Notes: generated by a model not told the origin, from the sequence alone. A stretch of 64,000 bases of DNA from Paenimyroides baculatum (GCF_008629655.1 NZ_VWSG01000008.1:99117-163116), one strand, 5' to 3'. Shown: positions 9,427 to 19,511, counted from the stretch's first letter. Numbers and translations are program-made.

Positions 9427-11403
9427 GTGGAAGCAAAACACAGCGTTAATAAGGTAACCGCAGGTGCTTTATTAATAACGTTAGGTATCATTTACGGAGA
9501 TATTGGTACATCGCCATTATACGTAATGAAAGCAATTTTTGGGAACTCACCCATTAATTCAAATTTAGTGCTCGGAGCCGTTTCATGCGTACTCTGGACA
9601 CTTACGCTGCAAACCAGCATTAAATACGTGTGGCTAACGTTACAAGCCGACAATAAAGGCGAAGGTGGTATTTTTTCGTTGTACACCTTGGTAAAAAAAC
9701 TCAAGAAAAAGTGGTTGATTGTTCCGGCGCTTATTGGTGGTAGCGCCATGCTTGCCGACGGTTTTATTACGCCGCCTATTTCTATTTCATCGGCACTGGA
9801 AGGTGTTAAAATCTATTATCCCGATTTAAAGACAATTCCCTTTGTAATAGGAATCATCTTGGTTTTGTTCTTCTTTCAAAGTTACGGAACCAAAACCATA
9901 GGTAAATTCTTCGGGCCTATTATGTTGATCTGGTTTTTAATGTTAGGTGGCGTAGGTCTTTTACAGATTACCCAAGTACCTGAAATTCTTAAAGCGGTAA
10001 ACCCATATTATGCCTATTTGCTGTTAACCGAACATCCGGAAGGATTTTACGTTTTAGGCTTTGTATTTTTATGTACAACAGGTGCCGAAGCCTTGTACAG
10101 CGATTTAGGGCATTGTGGTATTAAGAACATCCGTTTAAGCTGGATGTTTGTTAAAACCACTCTTGCCTTAAACTATTTGGGACAGGGCGCTTTTTTACTA
10201 TCGCACACCAACATTCAACTAAAAACATTTGATAACGGTGTAGAGTTTATTCAAAACCCGTTTTATTTAATGATGCCCGAATGGTTCATTCCAATAGGTA
10301 TTGTTGTAGCAACTTTAGCTGCTGTTATTGCAGCGCAGGCGTTAATTACCGGATCGTTTACTATGATTAACGAGGCTATGCGATTGAATTTGTGGCCGCG
10401 TGTTTTGGTTAAATATCCATCAAACATAAAAGGGCAACTTTACATACCATCAACCAACTGGATTTTGTGTATCGGCTGTATTTTGGTGGTGTTGTACTTT
10501 AAAGAATCGAGCAATATGGAAGCTGCTTACGGTTTGGCAATTATCATGTGTATGATTGCTACCAGCATTCTGCTTACTTATTACATGATTTTAAAACGAT
10601 TCAATAAGTTGATCATTGTGGCGTTTGTATTAATCTACAGCGTTATTGAAGTATCGTTCTTTATAGCGAATATTGATAAATTTCATCACGGTGGATACGT
10701 TTCACTGATTGTAGCCGGTGCTATTGCTTTTGTAATGACGATTTGGTTTTTAGGTAAGCGCATCCGTAAAAATTATACCGAATTTGTAAAATTAAGCGAT
10801 TATACCAGCGTTATTGAAGATTTAAGTAACGACGAAAGTATTCCGCAGTATTCTAACAATTTAATTTATCTGACGAACGCACACAACAAGAACGAGATTG
10901 AATCGAAGGTTATTTATTCGATACTTTACAAACGACCAAAGCGTGCCGATGTGTATTGGATGCTGCATGTAAACGTGATTGATGAACCTTACGGAATGGA
11001 ATATCAGATTAAGAAATTTTCGGATAAAATTATGCGTGTCGATTTTTATTTAGGATTCCGTATCGCGCCAAAAATAAGTCCGTTGTTTAAAAAGGTATTA
11101 GAAGATTTAAGCATGTGCGGTGAATTTAACCGATTAAGTACGTATCATTCCTTACGAAAAAACCAGATTACTGCCGATCATAAATACATTATTATTGAAA
11201 AAGTAGTATCGTTTGATAATGATCTGCCTTGGTACGAAAAATTCATTTTAGATTGTTATGCCTTTATCCGCAGAAGAAGTTTATCAGAAGAAAAAGCCTT
11301 TGGGTTGGATAACAGTTCGGTTAAAATTGAATATTATCCGTTATTGTTGAATAAAAACCTGCCGGATATTCCATTAAAACGTAGAGCAGACAAGAAAGAA
11401 TAA
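9427..11403 (+). CDS. kup: Kup-family potassium uptake transporter
   Basis: A 658-residue protein with about 12 membrane segments in the first 430 residues and a cytoplasmic C-terminal domain. Family signatures include LGIIYGDIGTSPLYV near the N-terminus and GAEALYSDLGHCG. Kup/HAK/KUP proteins are K+/H+ symporters of the inner membrane. The start is GTG at 9427, forced by an in-frame TAA directly before it (9424-9426); starting at the next ATG (9526) would remove the first conserved helix. It stands alone with a terminator after it. Confidence 0.94.
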   Translation: MEAKHSVNKVTAGALLITLGIIYGDIGTSPLYVMKAIFGNSPINSNLVLGAVSCVLWTLTLQTSIKYVWLTLQADNKGEGGIFSLYTLVKKLKKKWLIVPALIGGSAMLADGFITPPISISSALEGVKIYYPDLKTIPFVIGIILVLFFFQSYGTKTIGKFFGPIMLIWFLMLGGVGLLQITQVPEILKAVNPYYAYLLLTEHPEGFYVLGFVFLCTTGAEALYSDLGHCGIKNIRLSWMFVKTTLALNYLGQGAFLLSHTNIQLKTFDNGVEFIQNPFYLMMPEWFIPIGIVVATLAAVIAAQALITGSFTMINEAMRLNLWPRVLVKYPSNIKGQLYIPSTNWILCIGCILVVLYFKESSNMEAAYGLAIIMCMIATSILLTYYMILKRFNKLIIVAFVLIYSVIEVSFFIANIDKFHHGGYVSLIVAGAIAFVMTIWFLGKRIRKNYTEFVKLSDYTSVIEDLSNDESIPQYSNNLIYLTNAHNKNEIESKVIYSILYKRPKRADVYWMLHVNVIDEPYGMEYQIKKFSDKIMRVDFYLGFRIAPKISPLFKKVLEDLSMCGEFNRLSTYHSLRKNQITADHKYIIIEKVVSFDNDLPWYEKFILDCYAFIRRRSLSEEKAFGLDNSSVKIEYYPLLLNKNLPDIPLKRRADKKE

Positions 11404-11417
11404 ATCTACAAACACAA

Positions 11418-11450
11418 TGTGCTTAATCAATACGTTTAAGCACATTTTTT
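11418..11450 (+). terminator. Rho-independent terminator after kup
   Basis: A 9-bp stem (TGTGCTTAA/TTAAGCACA) with a 9-nt loop, followed by six T on the plus strand, 15 bp after the kup stop codon. Confidence 0.82.
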
Positions 11451-11538
11451 GTTGTAACCTTACTTTAAAATGATCTAAATTTTATTTCTTATAACATAAA
11501 AAAGCTATAAATTAGGATTTCATTTTAACAGCATAAAA

Positions 11539-12471
11539 ATGAAGTTATACTTATTCTTGATCATCGGTTTGTTTTCTATTTCTCTAACAGCGCAAAACAG
11601 TGCCGACCAAAAGACCTTTTTAAAAGACATTCCCTATAAAATTGCAGAAAAAGATACTGTTAAATTAGATATTCATCTGCCTAAACAAAAGGTTTACGAT
11701 AAAAGTCCGGTTGTAGTGTTTATTCACGGCGGTGCATGGGCACAAGGCGACAAAGAGATTAAGTACCATTACACCGAAGGGATTAAAGATACGTTGCAAG
11801 AAAACGGCTATACCGTTGTAGCAATAAATTACCGTTTGGTTAGTAAAACAGTTGATATTGCCCAACAGCTAAACGATTGTAAAGATGCAATTCTTTGGGT
11901 TGCAGATAATGCTGATGAATATAATTTTGATACGGAAAACATAGGGCTTTGGGGAGAATCTGCCGGTGCACATCTGGCATTAATGACTGCGTTTAACACA
12001 GATCAAGATAATGAGTTACCTAAAATTCGTTTTATTTTGGATAACTTCGGCCCGACCGATTTAAACAAAGTTTTAAAAACCAACGCCAGTTGGTTTACCA
12101 GAAAAACCTATAAATTGCTGTTACCGAAATTATATGATATTAGAGAGAAATTGATCTTGGCAATGACGTCTTTCGATATCAATACTAATAAAGAAGAAGC
12201 AATTGCCGTGGCAAGACAGTATTCACCTATTGAACATTTACAGACTGCGCCAAAGACTCCTATTTTAATTCTGCATGGAAACAGAGATTTTATTGTTCCT
12301 TTTAAACAATCGAAAAAACTACATAGAGAACTCAACAAACTTGCAGTTACCAACAAACTTATTAAAGTTAAAAAGGGAAATCACGGTTTTACAAAAACCG
12401 ACAAAAAAGAGATCCATCATTTAATTAAGGAATCATTTGTTTTTGTACAGCAGCATTATCATAAAAAATAA
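11539..12471 (+). CDS. Secreted alpha/beta-hydrolase (carboxylesterase-like)
   Basis: A 310-residue protein with a signal peptide (KLYLFLIIGLFSISLTAQ). It has the HGGAW oxyanion motif, the nucleophile elbow GESAGAH, an acid in LHGNRDFIVP and a His in KGNHGF, the full set for a hormone-sensitive-lipase/BD-FAE-like esterase. Such enzymes hydrolyse acyl or acetyl esters, often on carbohydrates. Substrate unknown. It is monocistronic by spacing: kup and its terminator lie upstream and the next gene starts 113 bp downstream. Confidence 0.87.
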   Translation: MKLYLFLIIGLFSISLTAQNSADQKTFLKDIPYKIAEKDTVKLDIHLPKQKVYDKSPVVVFIHGGAWAQGDKEIKYHYTEGIKDTLQENGYTVVAINYRLVSKTVDIAQQLNDCKDAILWVADNADEYNFDTENIGLWGESAGAHLALMTAFNTDQDNELPKIRFILDNFGPTDLNKVLKTNASWFTRKTYKLLLPKLYDIREKLILAMTSFDINTNKEEAIAVARQYSPIEHLQTAPKTPILILHGNRDFIVPFKQSKKLHRELNKLAVTNKLIKVKKGNHGFTKTDKKEIHHLIKESFVFVQQHYHKK

Positions 12472-12584
12472 GGTTATTTTTTTGGGAAAGGTTGTGGTAT
12501 ATTTTTCTAAATTTGAGGCATTAATTGAATGCTATGACGTTCATTTCATTCAACGAACTAAAAAAACATCTTTAAAAAATAGAT

Positions 12585-13223
12585 TTGAAAATAGTATTTA
12601 TCTATATAATCCTTTATTTAGGAATTGTACCTTTTATTGTTCTTCTTTTTAAGAAAAAGGCTTTTAATTTTAAAGAACCTATTGTTCCGTTTATATTGGT
12701 AACTGCTATTGCCAGTGTTTATGAAATTGTAAGTCCGGAAATATTTGACGTAATCTCAGCCTTATCTTATTGGTTTCAAATTTTACCTTTTCTTGAAATA
12801 GTAGGATTGTATTTTTATTTTTCAGGAATTTTTAAAAAAAAATATAATAAAACAATTAACCTATTACTCGTTACTTCATTAATTGTTTACAGTTGTTCAT
12901 TCCTTTTTTGGGATATTAAAATGAATCTTCCGTCTCATTCCATAAATAAATCTTTCATAACTCTATGTGTAATAATTGGTTGCTTTAGTTGGTTTAGAAA
13001 TCTGGTTAAAAATACAGATATAGAAAACCTTTGGAATTTGCCCGATTTTTACTTCATGTCATCAATTCTTATCTATTATTCAAGCACTGTACTGTTATTT
13101 TCATTAGGTAGTTTTATTTATACTGGTGTGGAACTATACGAATACTGGTGGATAAACATATTGGCAACACTGATACTAAGAATACTGTTAACAATTGGCA
13201 CATGGAAAATGAAGTTCAAATAA
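12585..13223 (+). CDS. Multi-pass membrane protein upstream of a two-component pair
   Basis: A 212-residue protein, almost entirely hydrophobic, with about six or seven membrane segments (for example IVFIYIILYLGIVPFIVLLF at the start). I do not recognise a characterised family. It uses a TTG start; the next in-frame ATGs are far inside. Its end overlaps the histidine-kinase gene by 22 bp if that kinase starts at 13202. The overlap and common strand suggest it is the membrane input module of the kinase, comparable to sensor systems in which the membrane domain is a separate polypeptide. This role is inferred from context only. Confidence 0.7.
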   Translation: MKIVFIYIILYLGIVPFIVLLFKKKAFNFKEPIVPFILVTAIASVYEIVSPEIFDVISALSYWFQILPFLEIVGLYFYFSGIFKKKYNKTINLLLVTSLIVYSCSFLFWDIKMNLPSHSINKSFITLCVIIGCFSWFRNLVKNTDIENLWNLPDFYFMSSILIYYSSTVLLFSLGSFIYTGVELYEYWWINILATLILRILLTIGTWKMKFK

Positions 13224-13993
13224 AGTTGTTTTTTTTAATTGGAACACTAGCAATGGTCTTTCTGGCACTAGGCATTATACTTATGTCTGTAATTTACAAA
13301 TCAAGAGTAGATCGGTTAAACAGAAAAAAATCTGAAAGTCTTTTAAATGCTTCCTTAAATTCCGAAAAAAGAGAACGCCAACGCATAGCATCAGATTTAC
13401 ACGATGGTTTAAGTGGAGATTTAAGTGCCGTTAAAAACTTTATTGCTCTTTTAAATAACAAAGAAGAAGATTATTCCAAAAAAGAAATTCTGCAGGAAGT
13501 TTCTACTGTTTTAACCCATGCCCTTTCAAACGTACAAAACATAAGTTACAACCTTATGCCGCCTCTGTTAGAAAGTTACGGTTTGGTGCCTACGTTAAAA
13601 AGTTATTTCGATCGTATAAAAAAATCGAACAATATTACTATTAAACAACATTATTTCAGCGATGTTATAGAAATTCCTTCATCAGAAGCTTATGAAATAT
13701 ACCGCATTGTTCAGGAACTTACCACAAACATGATTAAACACGGTAATTCTCAACAAATCTCTATTTCAATAACGTTAGATCAAAATACACTGCTTTTTGA
13801 AATAACTGATGATGGAATTTCGTTCGATTTTAATGAAAAACTTCAAAGCAGTTTAGGAATGGGTTTAAAAAACATAAGTTCCCGCATAAAACATATCGAT
13901 GCAAAACTGATACAGCAACCGATTTCCATTGGTAATAAATTTCAAATTATTTTAAATTCAGACAATTATGTTAAGAGTAGCAATAACCGATGA
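13202..13993 (+). CDS. NarL-type sensor histidine kinase (HisKA_3 / HATPase)
   Basis: About 263 residues: one membrane helix (residues 9-32), a HisKA_3 dimerisation domain with the phospho-acceptor His67 in ERQRIASDLHDGLSG, and an ATPase domain with N-box VQELTTNMIKHG, G1 ITDDGISFDF and G2 GMGLKNISSR. There is no periplasmic sensor domain, so input may come from the membrane protein encoded just upstream. The frame is open back to 13148, but ATG 13202 gives the natural MENEVQIK start ahead of the helix. The gene overlaps both neighbours, pointing to translational coupling. Confidence 0.9.
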   Translation: MENEVQIKLFFLIGTLAMVFLALGIILMSVIYKSRVDRLNRKKSESLLNASLNSEKRERQRIASDLHDGLSGDLSAVKNFIALLNNKEEDYSKKEILQEVSTVLTHALSNVQNISYNLMPPLLESYGLVPTLKSYFDRIKKSNNITIKQHYFSDVIEIPSSEAYEIYRIVQELTTNMIKHGNSQQISISITLDQNTLLFEITDDGISFDFNEKLQSSLGMGLKNISSRIKHIDAKLIQQPISIGNKFQIILNSDNYVKSSNNR

Positions 13994-14633
13994 TCACACA
14001 CTGTTCAGGAAAAGTTTGGGAATGCTGGTGAACAACTTTGCAGATATGCAGGTGGTATTGGAAGCAGGCAATGGTTCTGAATTACTGGAAAAACTTCAGA
14101 ATACTTCGGCAGATATTTTACTATTGGATTTACAGATGCCCGAAATGGATGGTTTTGAAACAGCAAAGCGAATAAAAGAACGCTATCCGGAAATAAAAAT
14201 ATTGATACTTACACTAATGAGTGAAACCGATATCATTGACCGCGTAATAAAAATGGGTGTTAACGGATATTTTACCAAGAATACTCCGCCACAAGAACTT
14301 GAAGACGCCATCTGGAACTTATCAAACGATGGTTTTTATTTTGAAGAAAGTCTTTCAACGGTTATCAATAAAATTTTGAACGATACTGAAACAGAAATAA
14401 TTCCAGAAGAAACGATTAATTTTACAGAACGAGAATTAGAGGTTATTAAATTTACGGCTGAAGGCTTTAAGGCGCGGGAAATTGCCGAAGCACTCTACAT
14501 AAGTCCAAAAACCGTTAACAATCATAAACAGAACATTCAGAACAAATACCAGTTTGAAAGTATGATGACCGCCATTTTATACTGTTTAAATAACCGATTA
14601 ATAGATGTTGACCTTAATTCTTCTAAAAAATAG
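13968..14633 (+). CDS. LuxR/NarL-family response regulator
   Basis: A 221-residue protein with an N-terminal receiver domain (acidic pair in ITDDH, phospho-acceptor Asp54 in LLLDLQMPEMDG, switch Thr in LILTLMSE, Lys in YFTKNTP) and a C-terminal LuxR-type HTH (about 150-210, FTERELEVIKFTAEGFKAREIAEAL). It overlaps the kinase gene by 26 bp, so it is the cognate partner. Its target genes cannot be inferred. A strong terminator follows. Confidence 0.93.
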   Translation: MLRVAITDDHTLFRKSLGMLVNNFADMQVVLEAGNGSELLEKLQNTSADILLLDLQMPEMDGFETAKRIKERYPEIKILILTLMSETDIIDRVIKMGVNGYFTKNTPPQELEDAIWNLSNDGFYFEESLSTVINKILNDTETEIIPEETINFTERELEVIKFTAEGFKAREIAEALYISPKTVNNHKQNIQNKYQFESMMTAILYCLNNRLIDVDLNSSKK

Positions 14634-14723
14634 GTATTTTACCTATTGATAAAACTAACTGCTTTAAATAATTTAGCTGAAAAGTTTAGAAGTTAAAATA
14701 ATACGGGAAACACTATGACTTAA

Positions 14724-14757
14724 GGACTGTTCAATATATTGAACAGTCCTTTTTTTT
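14724..14757 (+). terminator. Rho-independent terminator after the two-component operon
   Basis: A perfect 26-bp palindrome (each arm GGACTGTTCAATA or its complement) followed by eight T on the plus strand. It could also work weakly in the other direction. Confidence 0.85.
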
Positions 14758-14793
14758 ATTGAATGAATTTCGTTTGATGTTTTTCACAAAAAC

Positions 14794-14866
14794 TATTTCT
14801 TTGTCAATACCAGCCCTCTACCGTCCTTAATATTAATTCGTCGTCTTCGGCTATTAAAATCAACAT
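14794..14866 (-). pseudogene. Remnant of a response-regulator gene fused to a lipoprotein-gene tail
   Basis: An ATG at 14864-14866, 4 bp after the hybrid-kinase stop, starts MLILIAEDDELILRTVE, the first strand and acidic pair of a receiver domain. The frame then breaks with a TGA after about 20 codons. In another frame the next bases read GLVLTKK-stop. A 24-bp stretch (14794-14817) is identical to 19032-19055, the 3' end of the lipoprotein gene on the other side of the kinase. The simplest reading is that a deletion joined the start of a partner regulator to a second copy of that tail. This is inferred from sequence. Confidence 0.6.
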
Positions 14867-14870
14867 ATCT

Positions 14871-17800
14871 TTATTTTTTTTTCATTTGTCGGAAAATTTC
14901 TATCCCCTTATTAATTTCATTTGTTATCTCTTGCTCCATAATATACAAATCCGGATTAGATTCTATTTCCTGTTCCCAGAAAGCAGCCCTTTCGGTTAAT
15001 TTAACCAATCCTGAAGTGCCTGACGTACCCTTTAGTTTATGAAGAAATCCTTTAGCTGTAGTACTTTCGTAATCTGAAATAATTTTTTGCAGTTCTTGCT
15101 TAGTATTGGTAAGTTCTTGAATGACTAAGTTTATAAAGAAACCTTTAAACTCCTCATCATCACCTAGCTGCTCTTCAATCATTTTTTTATCCAAGTCATC
15201 TGAAGTATCTAAATTCGAATTCCTAGTTGTGTAATTATCAACAGCAATATTTTTTTTAATTACAGCAAACAATTCAGCCTGTCTTATAGGTTTTGGAAGA
15301 AAATCAGACATACCTGCAGACAAACATCGCTCTTTCTCGCCTACAGAATTACCTGCACTGATTCCTACTATAGGCACATCTTTATAATCAGGAAGCGTAC
15401 GGATTGATCTTGTAGCTTCTATACCGTCCATAACCGGCATTTGAACATCCATTAAAATTAAATCATAAACTGTTTCACTGCATTTCATTAATGCCTGTTT
15501 TCCATCACTAACTTCTATTAAGATAGCATTGGGTGCGCTAAGCTGCATCATTTTGTTATTAAGTGCCCTGTTTACCGGATTATCATCTGCCAAAAGCACT
15601 GTCATAGGCTGTTCTATCACCATTTCTTCTGTAGAAACTACCCTATCCTTTTTACCGTTATTCTGTTTAGAGTCTTTAAGAGCATATCTTAGCGTTCTGT
15701 AAAGTTCATCCGATTTTATAGGTTTTAAAAGACAGTACGATTTGTCGTCTTTTCTAAATGCTGATATGAATTCATTTTCTTCAGATGAAGTATGCAGTAC
15801 GATAAGTGGAATCATTTCTTCCTGAATTTTAAACAATTCCTTTATTTTTTCAATTGTCTCCAATCCCGATAAAACCGGCATATGATAATCCATCAGAATC
15901 ATATCGAATCGTTCTCCATTCATTAAAAGCTGAATCGCTTCCAAGCCGTTTGCCGCCGCTTCAGATTTTATATTTTTATACGCCAGCATGTGCTGTAAAA
16001 TGGTTCTGTTATTCTGATTATCGTCTACAACCAATACCCTGCCTATTTCTGTCATATCATCATCATTTTCCTGCAGATCATCCTTATCATACGGAACTTC
16101 GATATCAAAATAAAAGACAGATCCTTTTTCCATTTCACTTTCAAGCATAAGGTTCGTTCCCATATACTTCAGTAGGTTATTTGAAATGGTCAATCCAAGT
16201 CCTGTTCCGCCATATTTTTTGCTTACAGAACTGTCTTCTTGCGTAAAAGCATCAAAAATGCGTTTTTGTCTTTCCTTTGGAATCCCAATACCTGTATCCC
16301 TTACAGAAAAACGTAATGTTATTTTTTCATCGTTTTGCTTTAATCTGCTTACGGCAAATTCTATTTCTCCCACTTCGGTAAATTTTACTGCATTACCCAG
16401 TAGGTTTATCAACACTTGTTTTATTCGGGCTTCATCAATCCAAACCGTATTTGGAAGCCCTTGTTCTATGTTAAGTAGTAATTCCAGTCCTTTACTTTGC
16501 GCCTGATACAGTATAATGTTAACTACATGGTTTGCCAAATCGTAAACATTGTATCGATCAATAAACAACTCTAGTTTGCCGGACTCAATTTTAGAAAAGT
16601 CTAAAATATCGTTTATAATACTTAATAAGCTGTTTCCAGAATCGCTAATGTAATTAAGATACTGCACCTGCATATCTGTTAAAGGCGTTTTAAGCAGCAG
16701 ATCAGAAAAACCAATTACACCATTTAACGGTGTACGTATTTCATGACTCATATTGGCAAGAAATTCAGACTTTGCCTTACTTGCTAAATCTGCTAATGTT
16801 TTTGCTTCTTTTAATTCTTGATTTATTTTTACGGAATTTGTTATATTCTGGGTTGATATCACTACTCCACCAACCGTACCGTTAGATAAATGCCAAGGAA
16901 TCACCTCCCAGTTAAAATGCTGTGGCGTGCTTTCACCCGGTATCTCAAACTTCTGATTTTCATTTTTGTACGCCTGTCCTTGAAGCGCTTTAGTGTATAT
17001 AGCCCTTCTTTCGTCGGGAATATTCGGATTTACTTCATATAAATTCTGTCCGATGATATCCGAACAATTGTCATGAAATTCCTGCAACCATCTTTTACTT
17101 ACCGATATATAATTTAAGTTATTGTCTAGCATTGCTACTGCAGCCGGCACGTAATTTACAAAATACCGTAACATGGCTTCTTTCTTCTCAAGTTCAAGAT
17201 ATGTGTTCTTCGACTGATCGATATCCTGAATAATTCCAAACACCCGCACACATACACCGTCTTCAAATTCAGGAATCCCTTTCACACGAACCCATATCAA
17301 TGAACCGTCGTGCCTTCTTAGCCTTAGCTCTTCATCGTAAGGAAGTCCTTTTTCTACCGCACGCAAAAACAACTGCTCTATTCTTGGTTTGCTTTTTTCT
17401 TCATAGAATGCAATTGCACTATCTAAATCGGGGGTATACTGCTCCGGAACCCTATGAATTTTTTTTGTAGAATCAGACCAGAATATCTTATTCGTTTTCA
17501 GGTTCACTTCCCACCCTCCTACACTCGCTACTTTATTTGTTTGTTCTAAAATTTTCTGGGTATAAATCAAATCCCTTTCCAATTGTATCCGCTCGGTCAT
17601 GTTCAGTGCTGTGCTTACCACATACTGTTTACCGTTCTCATCGGTTTCCAGCATATTGTTGTACATCCAGTAAATATCTTTTCCGGTCTTTGTACGTAGA
17701 ATCATTGTTCCGGTATCTTCACCCTTTTCTATGATACGCTGCATATAATCATTTAAATTTTGCAGGTGTTGCGGCGGTACCAGTTGCTGTAATGACAAAT

Positions 17801-18785
17801 TGCCGACATCTTCCGGTGAAAAGTCAAGTATTTCTCGCCCTTTTTCGTTCACGGCAAGAATCTTTCCATCTAGATCGTGCATACTCATAAGTCCTATTGC
17901 ATTTTCAAAGAAATTTCTAAAACGGCGTTCCGAACTTTCTAGTTTTCTGTGTTCTTCAATATCATGAGTAATATTGCGGCCAAAACATATTATTTCGGTA
18001 TTTTGTCTGTTAGGCTTAAAGTACCATTCTATAAACAACTCTTCCTGATCATCGAGTGTTGTTATTGTTGTGGTAGTAAATCCTCCTGAATTATAAGATA
18101 ACGCGTCTAATTTTTGTTGCAAATCTGTACTGTTTCCCAATACATCTGATAACTTCAAATAAACCAGTTCACTTTTATTCTTTTGAAACAGAGCTTCGAA
18201 TGCTGGATTTACATCTTTAAATACCTGATCATTTTTTAAGACACAAATAAGATTATTGGTAACATTAAAGATTTCAGAAAAATATTCCGCCTGAATATTC
18301 TCTCTTCTGCGAAGCAGTGTTTTAGTTACTGCTTTGCCCAGATTTTTTAAAGATACAATCTGTTTATCCGAAAGTGATTTAGGGACAAAATCTACCACAC
18401 ATATTGTTGCCAGAACCAACCCGTTTTCATCAACTAAAGGAACACCAGCATAAAACCTTATATTTCCATCGATTATCATTCTTTTGGATGATGTTCTTTC
18501 GTCAAGGAAGGTATCTTCAATAATAAGAACATCTCGACTCATGATAGTATACTGACAAACTGTTTCACGACGCGGAACAAAATCTACATCCATTCCAACA
18601 CAGCTTTGTATACGCTGATGATTTGCCTCCATCACTCCAATGATCGCCACAGGGCAATCGGTAATCAAACATGCTGCTTCTGCAAAAATATCCAATTCAG
18701 GATCTTTTTTTAAATCCAATAATTCGTGGAGCTTTAAACTTTCAAGCCTTTGGTTTTCATTAGGCGGCATAGGGTATGTAGTCAT
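14871..18785 (-). CDS. Hybrid sensor histidine kinase (GAF-PAS-HisKA-HATPase-REC-REC-Hpt)
   Basis: A 1304-residue protein with no membrane helix. Order: GAF (about 20-165), PAS-like domains (about 170-280, 285-400, 405-530, 540-655), HisKA with His681 in NMSHEIRTP, HATPase (about 770-890, DTGIGIP and GGTGLGL), receiver 1 with Asp966, receiver 2 with Asp1113, and a C-terminal Hpt domain with His1249 in FLHKLKGTSG. All phosphorelay residues are present, so it could run a complete relay to a separate regulator; the regulator that once followed is truncated. The PAS to REC2 part is closely related to the hybrid kinase at 53220-56207, which lacks GAF and Hpt. Confidence 0.93.
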   Translation of the reverse strand: MTTYPMPPNENQRLESLKLHELLDLKKDPELDIFAEAACLITDCPVAIIGVMEANHQRIQSCVGMDVDFVPRRETVCQYTIMSRDVLIIEDTFLDERTSSKRMIIDGNIRFYAGVPLVDENGLVLATICVVDFVPKSLSDKQIVSLKNLGKAVTKTLLRRRENIQAEYFSEIFNVTNNLICVLKNDQVFKDVNPAFEALFQKNKSELVYLKLSDVLGNSTDLQQKLDALSYNSGGFTTTTITTLDDQEELFIEWYFKPNRQNTEIICFGRNITHDIEEHRKLESSERRFRNFFENAIGLMSMHDLDGKILAVNEKGREILDFSPEDVGNLSLQQLVPPQHLQNLNDYMQRIIEKGEDTGTMILRTKTGKDIYWMYNNMLETDENGKQYVVSTALNMTERIQLERDLIYTQKILEQTNKVASVGGWEVNLKTNKIFWSDSTKKIHRVPEQYTPDLDSAIAFYEEKSKPRIEQLFLRAVEKGLPYDEELRLRRHDGSLIWVRVKGIPEFEDGVCVRVFGIIQDIDQSKNTYLELEKKEAMLRYFVNYVPAAVAMLDNNLNYISVSKRWLQEFHDNCSDIIGQNLYEVNPNIPDERRAIYTKALQGQAYKNENQKFEIPGESTPQHFNWEVIPWHLSNGTVGGVVISTQNITNSVKINQELKEAKTLADLASKAKSEFLANMSHEIRTPLNGVIGFSDLLLKTPLTDMQVQYLNYISDSGNSLLSIINDILDFSKIESGKLELFIDRYNVYDLANHVVNIILYQAQSKGLELLLNIEQGLPNTVWIDEARIKQVLINLLGNAVKFTEVGEIEFAVSRLKQNDEKITLRFSVRDTGIGIPKERQKRIFDAFTQEDSSVSKKYGGTGLGLTISNNLLKYMGTNLMLESEMEKGSVFYFDIEVPYDKDDLQENDDDMTEIGRVLVVDDNQNNRTILQHMLAYKNIKSEAAANGLEAIQLLMNGERFDMILMDYHMPVLSGLETIEKIKELFKIQEEMIPLIVLHTSSEENEFISAFRKDDKSYCLLKPIKSDELYRTLRYALKDSKQNNGKKDRVVSTEEMVIEQPMTVLLADDNPVNRALNNKMMQLSAPNAILIEVSDGKQALMKCSETVYDLILMDVQMPVMDGIEATRSIRTLPDYKDVPIVGISAGNSVGEKERCLSAGMSDFLPKPIRQAELFAVIKKNIAVDNYTTRNSNLDTSDDLDKKMIEEQLGDDEEFKGFFINLVIQELTNTKQELQKIISDYESTTAKGFLHKLKGTSGTSGLVKLTERAAFWEQEIESNPDLYIMEQEITNEINKGIEIFRQMKKK

Positions 18786-19030
18786 ATTACTTACAATTAA
18801 TGTATCCCATAAAAGAGGGATATCTCCTGTAAAGTTATATTATTTTTTTTAAGACCTTAGAAATCTAAAAAAAATATTACATTACGTAGCAGTTTAATCT
18901 TTTAGTATTAAATGAATGCTCAATGAGGGTTAAAAGACCCACAAAAAGAAATTCATCTTAGTAATTAAGTTAAATTCCTATTTTGTATAGCCAAATTATT
19001 TTAAACCTACTCTTTATTATTAGGCTTAGA

Positions 19031-19489
19031 TTATTTCTTTGTCAATACCAGCCCTTTATCATATTCCAAATTTGCAGGATCTTTAAACACCATTTTTCCG
19101 TTTATTTGCTCTACGTCGCCATAACCTTCAACCGCAGATGTTTCAGTTAGTTTAAATGCAACCTGTCTTTCAGACAAAACTCCTTCCGAAGAAAACGTAT
19201 AATCTGCCAGCAGAATTCCATCTTTAATTTCGCCAATAAAAGTACCCGAATTTCGGTCTTTTTCTTTTAAGGCATACATTAGGTTTCCGCTTGCCTTATT
19301 GCCATCAACCATAAGCTGCAACGTTACAGTAGTACCATTTTCCTGGTAATTATACATTCCCGAAAAATCGGTTTGGCTTGAATTAGTAATTGTAGATGTA
19401 ACCGTATCGTTACTTTCAATCTTTTCTGTTTTTTTGGCACATGCGCTTAACAATACAATCGCACCAAAACAATATAGGATCTTTTTCAT
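19031..19489 (-). CDS. Small lipoprotein of unknown function
   Basis: A 152-residue protein with a lipobox (IVLLSACAKKTEK), a short Ser/Thr-rich linker and a compact, mostly beta domain (about 45-150) starting at DFSGMYNYQENG. The alternation of strands and GTFIGEIKDGILLADY resembles small lipocalin-like or copper-resistance-type beta barrels, but I do not recognise the family. It ends 22 bp after msrA on the same strand, so both are probably co-transcribed. Its last 24 bp are duplicated at 14794-14817 beyond the hybrid kinase. Confidence 0.75.
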   Translation of the reverse strand: MKKILYCFGAIVLLSACAKKTEKIESNDTVTSTITNSSQTDFSGMYNYQENGTTVTLQLMVDGNKASGNLMYALKEKDRNSGTFIGEIKDGILLADYTFSSEGVLSERQVAFKLTETSAVEGYGDVEQINGKMVFKDPANLEYDKGLVLTKK

Positions 19490-19511
19490 AGGATTTCTTT
19501 TTAAATTAAAA

